A stretch of 15,520 bases of DNA from assembly GCA_002470125.1 (NCBI GenBank), contig DKNB01000022.1, positions 1 through 15,520 on the forward strand, in the 5' to 3' direction. This stretch comes from Gallionellales bacterium UBA7399. Its GTDB lineage: Bacteria > Pseudomonadota > Gammaproteobacteria > Burkholderiales > Gallionellaceae. Shown piece after piece: positions 1-7,889 of the stretch. Position 1 is the stretch's first letter. Every line of letters starts with the position of its first letter. A program made the position numbers and the translations under genes. A model generated the notes under the pieces. It worked only from the letters and a program-made list of their open reading frames with translations, did no database searches and was not told the origin of the DNA.

Positions 1-1
1 A

Positions 2-361
2 GAGGGGGAGAACGGTGCTACCTCACGCACGGGGCGTCAACATGGGCGACATGCCTCACGGCCCAGCGCACCAGCCAATCCAGCCACAAGTGGGGACGGG
101 TCAATACAGATCGAGACTGATGCGCTCAAGCGTGTGCCCGTAACGACAAACGATTCGATCCAGGCCACAGGATCACGCCGTCGCCCACGCCCCCTCGAGA
201 TCTATGACGCAGAAAGCAACAATCCTCTAATGCAAATCGAGACCAACGCGCCCAAACCTATAGTCACAGCGACAATCGATTCGATCCAGATCGCACCGAT
301 AGTACCGTCCCATGACTCACACGCTCATGAAGCTCAGGTACGCGGGGCAGCGAATCACTAG
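2..361 (+). CDS. rne: Ribonuclease E, C-terminal tail (5' partial)
   Basis: The reading frame is open from the left edge (first full codon at position 2) to a TAG at 359-361, so only the last 119 codons of a longer gene are visible. The peptide has low complexity and is rich in Ala, Pro, Ser, Thr, Arg and His. It contains SIQIETDA near residue 34, an Arg/Pro patch (RRRPRPLE) and LMQIETNA near residue 76. A disordered basic tail with (L/V)xQIET motifs is, from memory, typical of the C-terminus of betaproteobacterial RNase E, the endonuclease that scaffolds the RNA degradosome at the inner membrane. No catalytic S1, 5'-sensor or DNase I-like domain lies inside the window, so the name rests on the tail alone. 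A GTG at 134 could start a short ORF, but there is no reason to prefer it because the frame continues upstream. A strong terminator follows. Any other protein with a similar disordered tail is the alternative. Confidence 0.55.
   Translation, partial: EGENGATSRTGRQHGRHASRPSAPANPATSGDGSIQIETDALKRVPVTTNDSIQATGSRRRPRPLEIYDAESNNPLMQIETNAPKPIVTATIDSIQIAPIVPSHDSHAHEAQVRGAANH
101..289 (+). repeat. Two diverged 63-bp copies, 126-bp period, in the RNase E tail
   Basis: Positions 101-163 and 227-289 align without gaps at a spacing of 126 bp (42 codons), in the same reading frame. By hand count 45 of 63 bases match. The best-conserved stretches are ATCGAGAC and the 13 bases ending in CGATCCAG (151-163 and 277-289). 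Both copies encode QIET[D/N]A-x-K followed by a T-x-DSIQ motif. This looks like an old internal duplication of a tail motif. Confidence 0.6.
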
Positions 362-427
362 CGGGGTTCGCGACTGGTCATCCCTTAATAATTAGACGGG
401 CAAGTAGATTGCTCCGCATTGGGTCAT

Positions 428-467
428 AATACAACCACATCATTCATGGTGTGGTTGTATTTTTTTT
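428..467 (+). terminator. Rho-independent terminator after rne
   Basis: An 11-bp perfect stem, ATACAACCACA (429-439) with TGTGGTTGTAT (450-460), encloses a 10-base loop and runs into a run of eight T (460-467). It lies 67 bases after the rne stop codon and 67 bases before mutM, so it most likely ends the rne transcript. The remainder of the 362-534 gap shows no convincing promoter by eye. Confidence 0.85.
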
Positions 468-534
468 GAGCTGCCGCCCAGTCCACCTCCACGGCGCGTG
501 ATCTGTGGAATGACAACCAACAAAGATAGGCGCC

Positions 535-1350
535 ATGCCAGAACTACCTGAGGTCGAAACAACACTGCGTGGACTTGAGCCGCACGTACTGGGTCAACGC
601 ATTGCAGGCGTTACCATCCGGACATCTCGTTTGCGCTGGGCAATTCCCAGCGAGCTGCCAACCACACTAGGCGGCCAGACAATTCATGAACTGCGTCGCC
701 GCGCCAAGTACCTGCTGATTGGATGTGGCAACGGCACGCTCATCCTCCACCTTGGTATGTCTGGCAGCCTGCGCATCCTGCCGTCCGACACGCCCGCAGA
801 AAAACATGACCACTTCGACCTACGGTTAGCGAGCGGGATGCTGATGCGGCTGCGTGACCCGCGTCGTTTTGGTGCGGTGCTATGGCACGAGGGCGACCCC
901 ACACAACACCCATTGCTCATAAAGCTTGGCGTGGAGCCGCTAACCAGTGGGTTCAGTTCCGAGTACCTCTATCGTGCGACACGTAAACGTGATGCCGCAA
1001 TCAAGCTAGTCATCATGGACCACCACTTGGTGGTTGGCGTTGGCAACATTTACGCCAACGAGGCCCTGTTCCGTGCCGGAATTCGACCACAGCTACCCGC
1101 ATCCAAACTGAGCCGACCCCGATGCGCACGACTGGTTAACAGCATACAAGAGACGCTGACGGCCGCCATCGCACTGGGCGGCAGCAGCCTGCGCGACTTC
1201 GTAGGCATCGACGGTAGCTCCGGTCACTTTCAGCAACACTACTGGGTGTACGGGCGCACGGCGGAGGCTTGCCGTACCTGTAACACGAATATAAAACAGA
1301 TTAAACAGGGACAGCGATCGAGCTTTTATTGCCCACAATGTCAGGCATGA
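535..1350 (+). CDS. mutM: Formamidopyrimidine-DNA glycosylase (Fpg)
   Basis: This base-excision repair glycosylase/AP lyase removes 8-oxoguanine and formamidopyrimidines from oxidised DNA. The protein has 271 residues, the usual family length. It begins MPELPEVE, in which Pro2 is the Schiff-base nucleophile and Glu3 the catalytic acid once the initiator Met is removed. Lys58 in RRRAKYL matches the conserved lysine that contacts the lesion, HLGMSG lies at 72-77, and DPRRFG at 108-113 carries the void-filling loop. The helix-two-turn-helix motif GVGNIYANEALF is near 168-179. A C-terminal zinc finger has Cys246, Cys249, Cys266 and Cys269, with Arg261 in its hairpin. All key residues are present, so the enzyme should be active. 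The start is fixed by the Pro2 requirement; the upstream GATAGG (525-530) is a modest ribosome binding site. It is followed by dnaE after 90 bases, and a shared transcript is possible but not shown. Confidence 0.97.
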   Translation: MPELPEVETTLRGLEPHVLGQRIAGVTIRTSRLRWAIPSELPTTLGGQTIHELRRRAKYLLIGCGNGTLILHLGMSGSLRILPSDTPAEKHDHFDLRLASGMLMRLRDPRRFGAVLWHEGDPTQHPLLIKLGVEPLTSGFSSEYLYRATRKRDAAIKLVIMDHHLVVGVGNIYANEALFRAGIRPQLPASKLSRPRCARLVNSIQETLTAAIALGGSSLRDFVGIDGSSGHFQQHYWVYGRTAEACRTCNTNIKQIKQGQRSSFYCPQCQA

Positions 1351-1440
1351 TTGGAGCGCTTCGCAAGAAAACAGAAATCTTTAAATTTATCGTGCTGGTG
1401 ACGGTGGTACAATTTTAGTCGTATCCGCCACCTCGCCATC

Positions 1441-4400
1441 ATGCTCCAACCATCTTTTATTCATCTGCGTCTGCACAGCGAGTATTCGATTGCTGATGGC
1501 ATCGTACGCATCCCTGACGCAATTGCTGCCGCCCGGCGGGATGACATGCCAGCGCTGGCGCTGACCGATCTAAATAATGTGTTCGGTCTCGTCAAGTTCT
1601 ACATGGCTGCGCGTGCAGCCGGAATCAAGCCCGTCATTGGTTGCGACGTATTTATTGCCAACCCCGCCGAACCAGACAAGCCCTTCCGTCTGCTACTGCT
1701 ATGTCAGTCCGATACGGGCTACCTGAGGCTGTGCGAGCTAATAACGCGCGCCTACTTAGGACGACAGGGCAGTGGTCGTGTCGAGATACACAAGCAATGG
1801 CTCCGTGATGGCACCGTCGGCCTCATTGCGCTGTCTGGTGCACAGCTAGGTGAGGCTGGCACAGCATTACTGCATGGCAACCATGCCAAGGCACGTCAGC
1901 TCACTCTCGAATGGGCGGCGTTATTCCCCGACCGGTACTACGTAGAGGTGCAGCGTACCGGCATGGCGCGCGAGGACCTGCACGTGCGTGAGACGGTCGA
2001 GCTTGCCGCCGCGCTAAAACTGCCGGTGGTCGCCACCCACCCAATCCAGTTCCTCGATTCGGACACACACAAGGCACACGAGGCACGTGTATGCATCGCC
2101 GAGGGGTACGTGCTCAACGACAAGCGACGCGTGCGCCAATTCACCGCACAGCAGTACTTCAAGTCCCAGTCCGAAATGGCAGCCCTATTCGCCGACCTTC
2201 CCCAGGCGTTAGCCAACAGCGTAGAGATCGCCAAGCGGTGCAACCTAACGCTCCAACTTGGCAAGTCATTCTTGCCGGACTTCCCCACGCCAAACGGCGA
2301 AAGCTTGGACGACTTCCTAACCCAGGAATCCAAGCGTGGCTTGCAGCAGCGCATGCTGCAGCTGTACCCAGACGCAGCCACGCGCGCCACAAAGGAAGAG
2401 GAGTACAGCGCACGCCTGGCGTTTGAAATTGAAACCATCATCAAGATGGGTTTCTCTGGCTACTTTCTGATCGTGGCCGACTTTATTCGCTGGGCAAAGC
2501 TCAATGACGTTCCTGTTGGACCGGGCCGCGGCTCCGGTGCTGGTTCGCTGGTCGCATACAGCCTTAACATTACCGACCTCGATCCACTGCGTTACGCCCT
2601 GCTGTTTGAGCGCTTCCTAAACCCAGAGCGTGTGTCCATGCCCGACTTCGATGTGGACTTTTGCCAAGACGGGCGAGAACGCGTTATCGAGTACGTAAAA
2701 CAAAAATATGGCGCGGCGAGCGTATCCCAGATTGCCACGTTCGGCACCATGGCGTCCAAGGCCGTTATTCGTGATGTGGGGCGCGTGCTGGACTTTCCCT
2801 ACGGGCTATGTGACCGACTATCTAAGCTCGTTCCGCTAGAGGGTGTCAAACCCGTGTCGCTCAAAAAGGCAAGGGAGATGGAACCAGAATTTAACGCCAT
2901 CATTGGCAGCGAGGAGGGGGTGGCGGAGCTACTTGATCTAGGCGCCCAGCTAGAGGATCTGACTCGCAATGTTGGAATGCACGCGGGCGGCGTTTTGATT
3001 GCACCCGGCAAGCTGACAGATTTCTGCCCACTGTACTACGCGGAGGGGAGCGACAAGGGTATCAGTCAGTTTGACAAGTACGACGTGGAACACATTGGGC
3101 TACTCAAGTTCGACTTCTTGGGGCTGCGCACGCTCACCATTATCGACTGGGCGGAAAAATATGTAAGGAAAATGCCGGGTGGGGTAGGCTTCTCCATTAA
3201 AAATATTCCGCTGGAGGATAAGCCAACCTACGCACTGCTCAAGGCAGCCAACACCACGGCAATCTTTCAGCTTGAATCGCACGGCATGAAGAAGCTGATC
3301 GCCAAACTGCAGCCGGACACATTCGAGGACATCGTGGCGCTGGTGGCGTTGTATCGCCCTGGACCACTAGAGTCGGGCATGGTGGATGACTTCATCAATC
3401 GTAAACATGGTCGATCCAAGGCCGACTACTTTCATCCCGAGCTAGAAGTCTCGCTCAAGCCAACCTACGGTGTGATCGTGTACCAGGAGCAGGTCATGCA
3501 GATTGCGCAGATTATCGGGGGCTACTCGCTCGGAGCGGCGGACTTGTTGCGTCGTGCGATGGGCAAGAAAGATGCCGAGGAGATGGCACTACAGCGCAGC
3601 ATATTTGTAGATGGGGCGGTGGCACGAACCATTCACAAGCGACTGGCAGAGCAGCTGTTCGATCTCATGGAAAAATTCGCGGGGTACGGCTTCAACAAAT
3701 CGCACTCCGCCGCCTACGCGTTGGTCTCCTACCAGACCGCCTACCTAAAGGCGCACTACCCGGCAGCATTTATGGCCGCCACGCTCTCGTCTGACATGGA
3801 CAACACCGACAAGGTGCACGTCTTTTACCTTGACACCCTGTCACAGGGAATACGCGTTCTGCCGCCAGATATAAATTCCTCAGAGAATCGCTTTATGCCG
3901 GTGGACGAAAAGACGATTGCCTATGGGCTGGAGGCCATCAAGGGCACCGGAAAGGCGGCCATAGATAGTATCTGTGACGCCCGCAAGCTCGGCGGGCCAT
4001 TCCGCGACCTGTTTGATTTTTGTCAGCGCGTGGACAAGCGTGTCGTCAATCGACGCGCCACTGAGGCGTTAATTCGCGGCGGGGCATTTGACACCATCAC
4101 AGATCATCGTCATCAGCTGCTGGCGTCGCTCGAGGTTGCATTATGTAGCGCAGAGCAGCAGGCCAGGTCAGCAAACCAGAACAGCCTGTTCGAAGAGGAT
4201 GCGAGCGTAGCGATTCCGGTGGCGATGAGAAGCACCCCACGCTGGACGCTGCGAGAGCAATTGCAAAACGAAAGGCTTAGCCTGGGCTTCTATCTCAGCG
4301 GCCACCCTTACGAAGAGTACGCCGACGAGCTGGCTAATTTTATCAAGGTGCGCCTGGCTGACATCACGCCACAAGCGCTCCCACAAAACGGTGGCAATCG

Positions 4401-4911
4401 ACGAGGGGGGGTGCAGGTGACGCTGGCTGGCATTGTCTCTGCCGTGCGTCTGCAGCAGACTCGTCGTGGTCGCATGGCAATTGTCACGCTAGACGACGGC
4501 AGCGCACAGCTAGAGATGACCGTATTCAATGAGGTATTCGAAGCCAATCGTCCATGGATACGCGAGGACGAACTGCTTGTGGCACGGGGCAAGGCCAGCT
4601 TTGATGAATACTCTGGAAATGTTCGCGTTAACAGTGACGAGTTATTTGATCTCGCCTCGGCACGCTCCACCTTTGCGACACACCTAAGCCTCAATGTTTC
4701 TTCTGATTCTGGGGTTAGTGTTGCAGAGATACAGGGGCTACTCGCGCCCTACCGAGAAGGGAAGTGTGCGGTCCTAGTTAAGTATAACAACGCAACGGGC
4801 AGTGTAGACCTAAGGCTGGGAGAGGCGTGGTGCGTGACTCTTCACAATGACTTAATGAGCGGTCTCAAGAGGTTGCTGGGTGAGCAGAACGTTCACATCG
4901 CCTTCGCATAG
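1441..4911 (+). CDS. dnaE: DNA polymerase III subunit alpha
   Basis: This is the catalytic subunit of the replicative DNA polymerase III holoenzyme, which polymerises DNA at the fork with epsilon and theta. It has 1156 residues, close to the 1160 of E. coli DnaE. An N-terminal PHP domain starts HLRLHSEYS; as in E. coli it looks degenerate, so proofreading probably depends on a separate epsilon subunit. The palm carries PDFDVDF with the catalytic pair Asp402 and Asp404, and a third aspartate, Asp558, in LLKFDFLGLRTL. GPGRGSGAGS precedes the palm motif. A QNSLF motif at 913-917 fits the internal beta-clamp binding pentapeptide, and an OB-fold follows at about 990-1080 (VTLAGIVSAVRLQ). The N-terminus aligns with the E. 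coli start, yet no Shine-Dalgarno sequence is visible upstream of the ATG. It converges on proB with only 33 bases between them and no obvious terminator. Confidence 0.98.
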   Translation: MLQPSFIHLRLHSEYSIADGIVRIPDAIAAARRDDMPALALTDLNNVFGLVKFYMAARAAGIKPVIGCDVFIANPAEPDKPFRLLLLCQSDTGYLRLCELITRAYLGRQGSGRVEIHKQWLRDGTVGLIALSGAQLGEAGTALLHGNHAKARQLTLEWAALFPDRYYVEVQRTGMAREDLHVRETVELAAALKLPVVATHPIQFLDSDTHKAHEARVCIAEGYVLNDKRRVRQFTAQQYFKSQSEMAALFADLPQALANSVEIAKRCNLTLQLGKSFLPDFPTPNGESLDDFLTQESKRGLQQRMLQLYPDAATRATKEEEYSARLAFEIETIIKMGFSGYFLIVADFIRWAKLNDVPVGPGRGSGAGSLVAYSLNITDLDPLRYALLFERFLNPERVSMPDFDVDFCQDGRERVIEYVKQKYGAASVSQIATFGTMASKAVIRDVGRVLDFPYGLCDRLSKLVPLEGVKPVSLKKAREMEPEFNAIIGSEEGVAELLDLGAQLEDLTRNVGMHAGGVLIAPGKLTDFCPLYYAEGSDKGISQFDKYDVEHIGLLKFDFLGLRTLTIIDWAEKYVRKMPGGVGFSIKNIPLEDKPTYALLKAANTTAIFQLESHGMKKLIAKLQPDTFEDIVALVALYRPGPLESGMVDDFINRKHGRSKADYFHPELEVSLKPTYGVIVYQEQVMQIAQIIGGYSLGAADLLRRAMGKKDAEEMALQRSIFVDGAVARTIHKRLAEQLFDLMEKFAGYGFNKSHSAAYALVSYQTAYLKAHYPAAFMAATLSSDMDNTDKVHVFYLDTLSQGIRVLPPDINSSENRFMPVDEKTIAYGLEAIKGTGKAAIDSICDARKLGGPFRDLFDFCQRVDKRVVNRRATEALIRGGAFDTITDHRHQLLASLEVALCSAEQQARSANQNSLFEEDASVAIPVAMRSTPRWTLREQLQNERLSLGFYLSGHPYEEYADELANFIKVRLADITPQALPQNGGNRRGGVQVTLAGIVSAVRLQQTRRGRMAIVTLDDGSAQLEMTVFNEVFEANRPWIREDELLVARGKASFDEYSGNVRVNSDELFDLASARSTFATHLSLNVSSDSGVSVAEIQGLLAPYREGKCAVLVKYNNATGSVDLRLGEAWCVTLHNDLMSGLKRLLGEQNVHIAFA

Positions 4912-4944
4912 CCCAATCCCCATCACCCACGACCGCCGCAGACC

Positions 4945-6063
4945 CTACAACAAAATCAGATTGTCTCGATGCACCAACTCTGGCTCGTGCACGTAACCCA
5001 ATAGGGCCTCGATTTCATTGCTGGGGTGTCCCGCGATACGACGGGCCTCTGTGGCGTTGTAATTAATCAATCCGTGCGCAATAGCCTTTCCATGCGCATC
5101 AACAATAGCAACCATGGCGCCACGCTCGAACTCTCCACCCACCTTGATGACACCAATTGGCAGCAAGCTCTTGCCTTCCTTGCACAGAGCTTGTGTGGCA
5201 CCCGCATCCAGCGTTACCTCGCCACTAATCTGTAGGTGGTCTGCTAGCCATTGCTTACGTGCATTCAACGACAGTGGCTGCGCCTGCAGCAGGGATCCAA
5301 CACTCTCCCCACGCATTAGACGTGGCAGCACGTCCGCCTCGTGACCTGAGGCGATCACGGTATGCGCTCCACTCCGTGCGGCACGTTTCGCGGCCAACAC
5401 CTTGGTGAGCATGCCACCACTGCCAATAAAGCTACCCGCACCGCCCGCCATGACCTCAAGCTTCTCGTCGCCTGCCCGTGCCAGGCCAACCAGCGTGGCG
5501 CTAGAATCTTTCCGTGGATCTGCCGTATAAAGACCAGCCTGGTCGGTAAGTATGACAAGGGCGTCCGCCTCAATTAGGTTAGCAACCATCGCCGCCAGGG
5601 TGTCATTGTCACCAAACTTGATTTCATCGGTGACCACGGTGTCGTTCTCATTAATGACAGGTATAACGCCCAGGGCCAGCAGGGTCGATAACGTAGAACG
5701 AGCGTTGAGGTAGCGCTCTCGATCAGCAAGGTCAGCATGGGTAAGTAGTATCTGTGCCGTACGAAGACCGTGCGCACTAAAGCAGCTCTCGTATACCTGG
5801 ACCAACCCCATCTGACCAACCGCAGCGGCAGCCTGCAGATCGTGCACGGCACTGGGTCTCTTTTTCCAGCCCAACCGCTGCATGCCCTCTGCAATCGCGC
5901 CAGAAGAGACTAGCATCACCTCGCACCCACCCTCACGCAGGGTGGCGATCTGTTGCGCCCAATTTTCGATTGCACGAACGTCCAGCCCCTCCCCGTGATT
6001 AGTCACGAGGCTGCTTCCAACTTTCACGACGACGCGCTTACACTCAGTCAGGATGGTTTTCAT
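4945..6063 (-). CDS. proB: Glutamate 5-kinase
   Basis: This enzyme phosphorylates L-glutamate with ATP to gamma-glutamyl phosphate, the committed and feedback-inhibited step of proline synthesis. It has 372 residues, the two-domain form. The amino acid kinase domain has VVKVGSS with Lys14, the glycine-rich VSSGAIAEG at 52-60, NENDTV at 138-143, FGDND at 150-154, LTDQAGLYT at 172-180 and GSGGMLTK at 214-221. A C-terminal PUA domain spans about 280-370. The gene lies 6 bases downstream of obg on the same strand, so it is very likely cotranscribed with obg behind rplU-rpmA. No good Shine-Dalgarno sequence is seen before its ATG, which fits translational coupling to obg. Its pathway partner proA is 3.4 kb away on the other strand with its own promoter region. 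Confidence 0.97.
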   Translation of the reverse strand: MKTILTECKRVVVKVGSSLVTNHGEGLDVRAIENWAQQIATLREGGCEVMLVSSGAIAEGMQRLGWKKRPSAVHDLQAAAAVGQMGLVQVYESCFSAHGLRTAQILLTHADLADRERYLNARSTLSTLLALGVIPVINENDTVVTDEIKFGDNDTLAAMVANLIEADALVILTDQAGLYTADPRKDSSATLVGLARAGDEKLEVMAGGAGSFIGSGGMLTKVLAAKRAARSGAHTVIASGHEADVLPRLMRGESVGSLLQAQPLSLNARKQWLADHLQISGEVTLDAGATQALCKEGKSLLPIGVIKVGGEFERGAMVAIVDAHGKAIAHGLINYNATEARRIAGHPSNEIEALLGYVHEPELVHRDNLILL

Positions 6064-6069
6064 GGTGCA

Positions 6070-7134
6070 TCAAAGTATTACGGTGTTAGATTTTTTGATA
6101 ATTTCAGCGTGATCCAGCTCCTCCTGCTTGGCGACCTGCTCCACGTGCTCCATGATGGCATAGGTCAACTCCTTGCAGCCATCGCCGTTAATCGCTGAGA
6201 TAGTAAAGTAACGCGTGTAGTCACTGAATTCTCGCAAAAATGAGGCGACCCTTTCATTTTTATCTTGCAGCAGGTCGAGCTTATTAAGGACCAGCCAGCG
6301 TGGCTTGTTGTACAGCACCTCATCATACTTTTTTAGCTCATTCAAAATAGAACGGGCCTCATGTACTGGGTCAACCCCTTCGTACATTGGGGCAACGTCA
6401 ACCAAATGTAGCAGCAAGCGAGTGCGCATCAGGTGCCTCAAGAACTGATGTCCCAATCCTGCGCCCTCAGCGGCGCCCTCAATCAGCCCAGGAATGTCAG
6501 CTATGACAAAGCTCTTCTCGGGGGAGACTCGCACCACGCCCAAATTTGGATGCAGCGTGGTGAACGGATAGTCTGCCACCTTGGGGCGGGCAGCAGAAAC
6601 CGCTCGGATAAGGGTGGACTTTCCGGCATTTGGCATGCCCAACAAGCCCACGTCAGCGAGCACCTTGAGCTCCAATTGCAACTCGCGTCGCTCGCCCTCG
6701 ACACCAGGCGTGCACTGTCGCGGTGCGCGGTTGGTGCTGGACTTAAAGTGCAGATTGCCCAGCCCACCCTTACCACCCTGAGCGAGCAGCATCTTCTGCC
6801 CGTCACGGTCCAGGTCGGCGATCAATTCGTTGGTATTGATGTCAGTGATCATCGTGCCCACCGGCATTCGCAGGACAACATCCTCTGCGCCCTTGCCATA
6901 GCAGTCCGCCCCACGCCCCGCCTCCCCGTTGCGGGCACGATGATGGCGCGCAAAACGATAATCCACTAAGGTATTGATGTTCCGGTCTGCGAGTGCGTAC
7001 ACGCTGCCACCCCAGCCGCCGTCCCCGCCATCGGGTCCACCCTTGTCGATATACTTTTCTCGCCTAAAGCTGGCAGCGCCATTGCCGCCGTCCCCGGCGA
7101 TCACCTCAATTTTTGATTCGTCGATAAATTTCAT
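6070..7134 (-). CDS. obg: Obg/CgtA GTPase, 50S assembly factor
   Basis: Obg is an essential GTPase that binds the 50S subunit late in assembly and links ribosome state to growth and stress signals. The 354-residue protein starts with the glycine-rich Obg fold (GDGGNGAASF at 14-23; GGPDGGDGGWGG at 32-43) covering about 1-158. The GTPase domain follows: G1 GMPNAGKST at 166-174, FTT near 191-193 as switch I, G3 DIPG at 213-216, G4 NKLD at 284-287 and G5 SAI at 313-315. The C-terminal extension is short, as is common in proteobacteria. The gene follows rpmA, as in many proteobacteria, but a terminator lies between them at 7153-7185. No clear Shine-Dalgarno sequence is visible. The downstream proB gene starts 6 bases after its stop. 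Confidence 0.97.
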   Translation of the reverse strand: MKFIDESKIEVIAGDGGNGAASFRREKYIDKGGPDGGDGGWGGSVYALADRNINTLVDYRFARHHRARNGEAGRGADCYGKGAEDVVLRMPVGTMITDINTNELIADLDRDGQKMLLAQGGKGGLGNLHFKSSTNRAPRQCTPGVEGERRELQLELKVLADVGLLGMPNAGKSTLIRAVSAARPKVADYPFTTLHPNLGVVRVSPEKSFVIADIPGLIEGAAEGAGLGHQFLRHLMRTRLLLHLVDVAPMYEGVDPVHEARSILNELKKYDEVLYNKPRWLVLNKLDLLQDKNERVASFLREFSDYTRYFTISAINGDGCKELTYAIMEHVEQVAKQEELDHAEIIKKSNTVIL

Positions 7135-7152
7135 TTATTGGATCGCTGCTAC

Positions 7153-7185
7153 AAATAAAAAAGCCCTACCTCACGATAGGGCTTA
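7153..7185 (-). terminator. Terminator between rpmA and obg
   Basis: Read on the minus strand, an 8-bp stem AAGCCCTA/TAGGGCTT (7177-7184 with 7161-7168) closes an 8-base loop and is followed by TTTTATTT (7160-7153). It sits 21 bases after the rpmA stop and 18 bases before the obg ATG. It should end much of the rplU-rpmA transcript and let only read-through reach obg and proB, unless obg has its own promoter. I saw none in the short remaining gap. Confidence 0.8.
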
Positions 7186-7205
7186 TTGTACTTGGCTAAG
7201 AGTAC

Positions 7206-7463
7206 TTAAGCTGCAACCACGAAGATAGTCTTACGTTTCTGTATACCCTTAACAGTGAACATCACCCTACCGGTAATCTTCGCAAACAAAGTGTGGTCCT
7301 TACCCATGCCAACATTATCACCGGCATGGAAGCGTGTACCACGCTGACGCACGATAATGCTGCCGGCATTAATCAACTCTCCACCGTAAGCCTTAACACC
7401 AAGGCGTTTCGAGTGTGAATCGCGACCGTTACTGGTGCTGCCGCCACCTTTTTTTGATGCCAT
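7206..7463 (-). CDS. rpmA: 50S ribosomal protein L27
   Basis: L27 is a structural protein of the large subunit whose N-terminus reaches toward the peptidyl transferase centre. The 85-residue sequence begins MASKKGGGSTSNGRDSHSKR, the family's basic, glycine-rich extension. It continues with LGVKAYGGE, the IIVRQRGT(R/K)FH core and the DHTLFAK motif, and ends at the usual length. The mature N-terminus follows Met directly, so there is no Firmicutes-type cleaved leader. The gene starts 18 bases after rplU with GGGAG (7471-7475 region, minus strand) about 7 bases before the ATG. It is the second gene of the rplU-rpmA unit, and a terminator follows. Confidence 0.98.
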   Translation of the reverse strand: MASKKGGGSTSNGRDSHSKRLGVKAYGGELINAGSIIVRQRGTRFHAGDNVGMGKDHTLFAKITGRVMFTVKGIQKRKTIFVVAA

Positions 7464-7481
7464 ATCTCTTCTCCCTCGGCG

Positions 7482-7793
7482 CTACGCTGAAATTCCGTCA
7501 ATGCGGATCTCAGTGAAATTTTGACGATGACCCTGATGCTTCTGATAGTGCTTACGACGACGCATCTTAAATATTCTAATTTTTTCGCCCCGACCATTCG
7601 ATACGATGGTTGCCGTAACGGTGGCGCCAGCCAAAAGAGGTTGTCCAACGGACACCTTCTCACCATTGCCCACCATGAGGACCTTGTCCAAAACAATGGC
7701 GCTGCCAACGTCGCCCGCAAGGGTTTCAATTTTTAAAGTTTCACCCGTGACAACACGGTACTGCTTGCCACCGGTCTTAATTACCGCGTACAT
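7482..7793 (-). CDS. rplU: 50S ribosomal protein L21
   Basis: L21 is an early-assembly 23S rRNA-binding protein of the large subunit. The 103-residue product starts MYAVIKTGGKQYRV, the family signature, and ends with the basic RNA-binding segment FKMRRRKHYQKHQGHRQ. The frame is open upstream to a codon at 7841, which would add 16 residues, but that start is excluded: the TATAAT box at 7831-7836 puts the RNA start near 7824, downstream of it. The ATG at 7791-7793 also has GAGG (7799-7802) five bases upstream. It leads the rplU-rpmA(-obg-proB) unit. Confidence 0.97.
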   Translation of the reverse strand: MYAVIKTGGKQYRVVTGETLKIETLAGDVGSAIVLDKVLMVGNGEKVSVGQPLLAGATVTATIVSNGRGEKIRIFKMRRRKHYQKHQGHRQNFTEIRIDGISA

Positions 7794-7798
7794 AACAA

Positions 7799-7802
7799 CC
7801 TC
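7799..7802 (-). promoter_or_regulatory. rplU ribosome binding site
   Basis: GAGG on the minus strand lies five bases before the ATG at 7793 and decides the rplU start in favour of the 103-residue form. Confidence 0.75.
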
Positions 7803-7830
7803 GCTTGAATGCAGTTTTACAGAGTCGAGC

Positions 7831-7858
7831 ATTATACACAAACGGCACCCACCGTCAA
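7831..7858 (-). promoter_or_regulatory. Strong sigma70-type promoter for rplU-rpmA
   Basis: On the minus strand, TTGACG (7858-7853) and a perfect TATAAT (7836-7831) are separated by 16 bases. The expected transcription start is near 7824, giving a leader of about 30 bases before the rplU ATG. This is the best promoter match in the window and suits a ribosomal protein operon. It also separates this unit from the upstream coq7. Confidence 0.85.
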
Positions 7859-7889
7859 AATGGTTTTTGGTCTAGCCTCAAGTAGTCCA

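Noticed and set aside
134..361. A separate 75-residue gene starting at the GTG at 134
   Set aside because: The frame continues open to the window edge with the same composition and a matching repeat unit, so it is part of a longer gene.
1385..1413. Possible dnaE promoter with TACAAT at 1408-1413
   Set aside because: No acceptable -35 element lies 16-18 bases upstream, so the match is too weak to call.
1938..2444. A 168-codon open frame on the minus strand inside dnaE
   Set aside because: It lies wholly inside a clear dnaE coding region, has no recognisable domain, and its Ser/Arg-rich composition fits a shadow frame.
6433..6969. A 178-codon plus-strand open frame antisense to obg
   Set aside because: It overlaps the full GTPase motif set of obg, and no promoter or ribosome binding site supports it.
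7794..7841. Longer rplU start giving a 119-residue protein
   Set aside because: It would begin upstream of the predicted RNA start and removes the standard MYAVIKTGG N-terminus.
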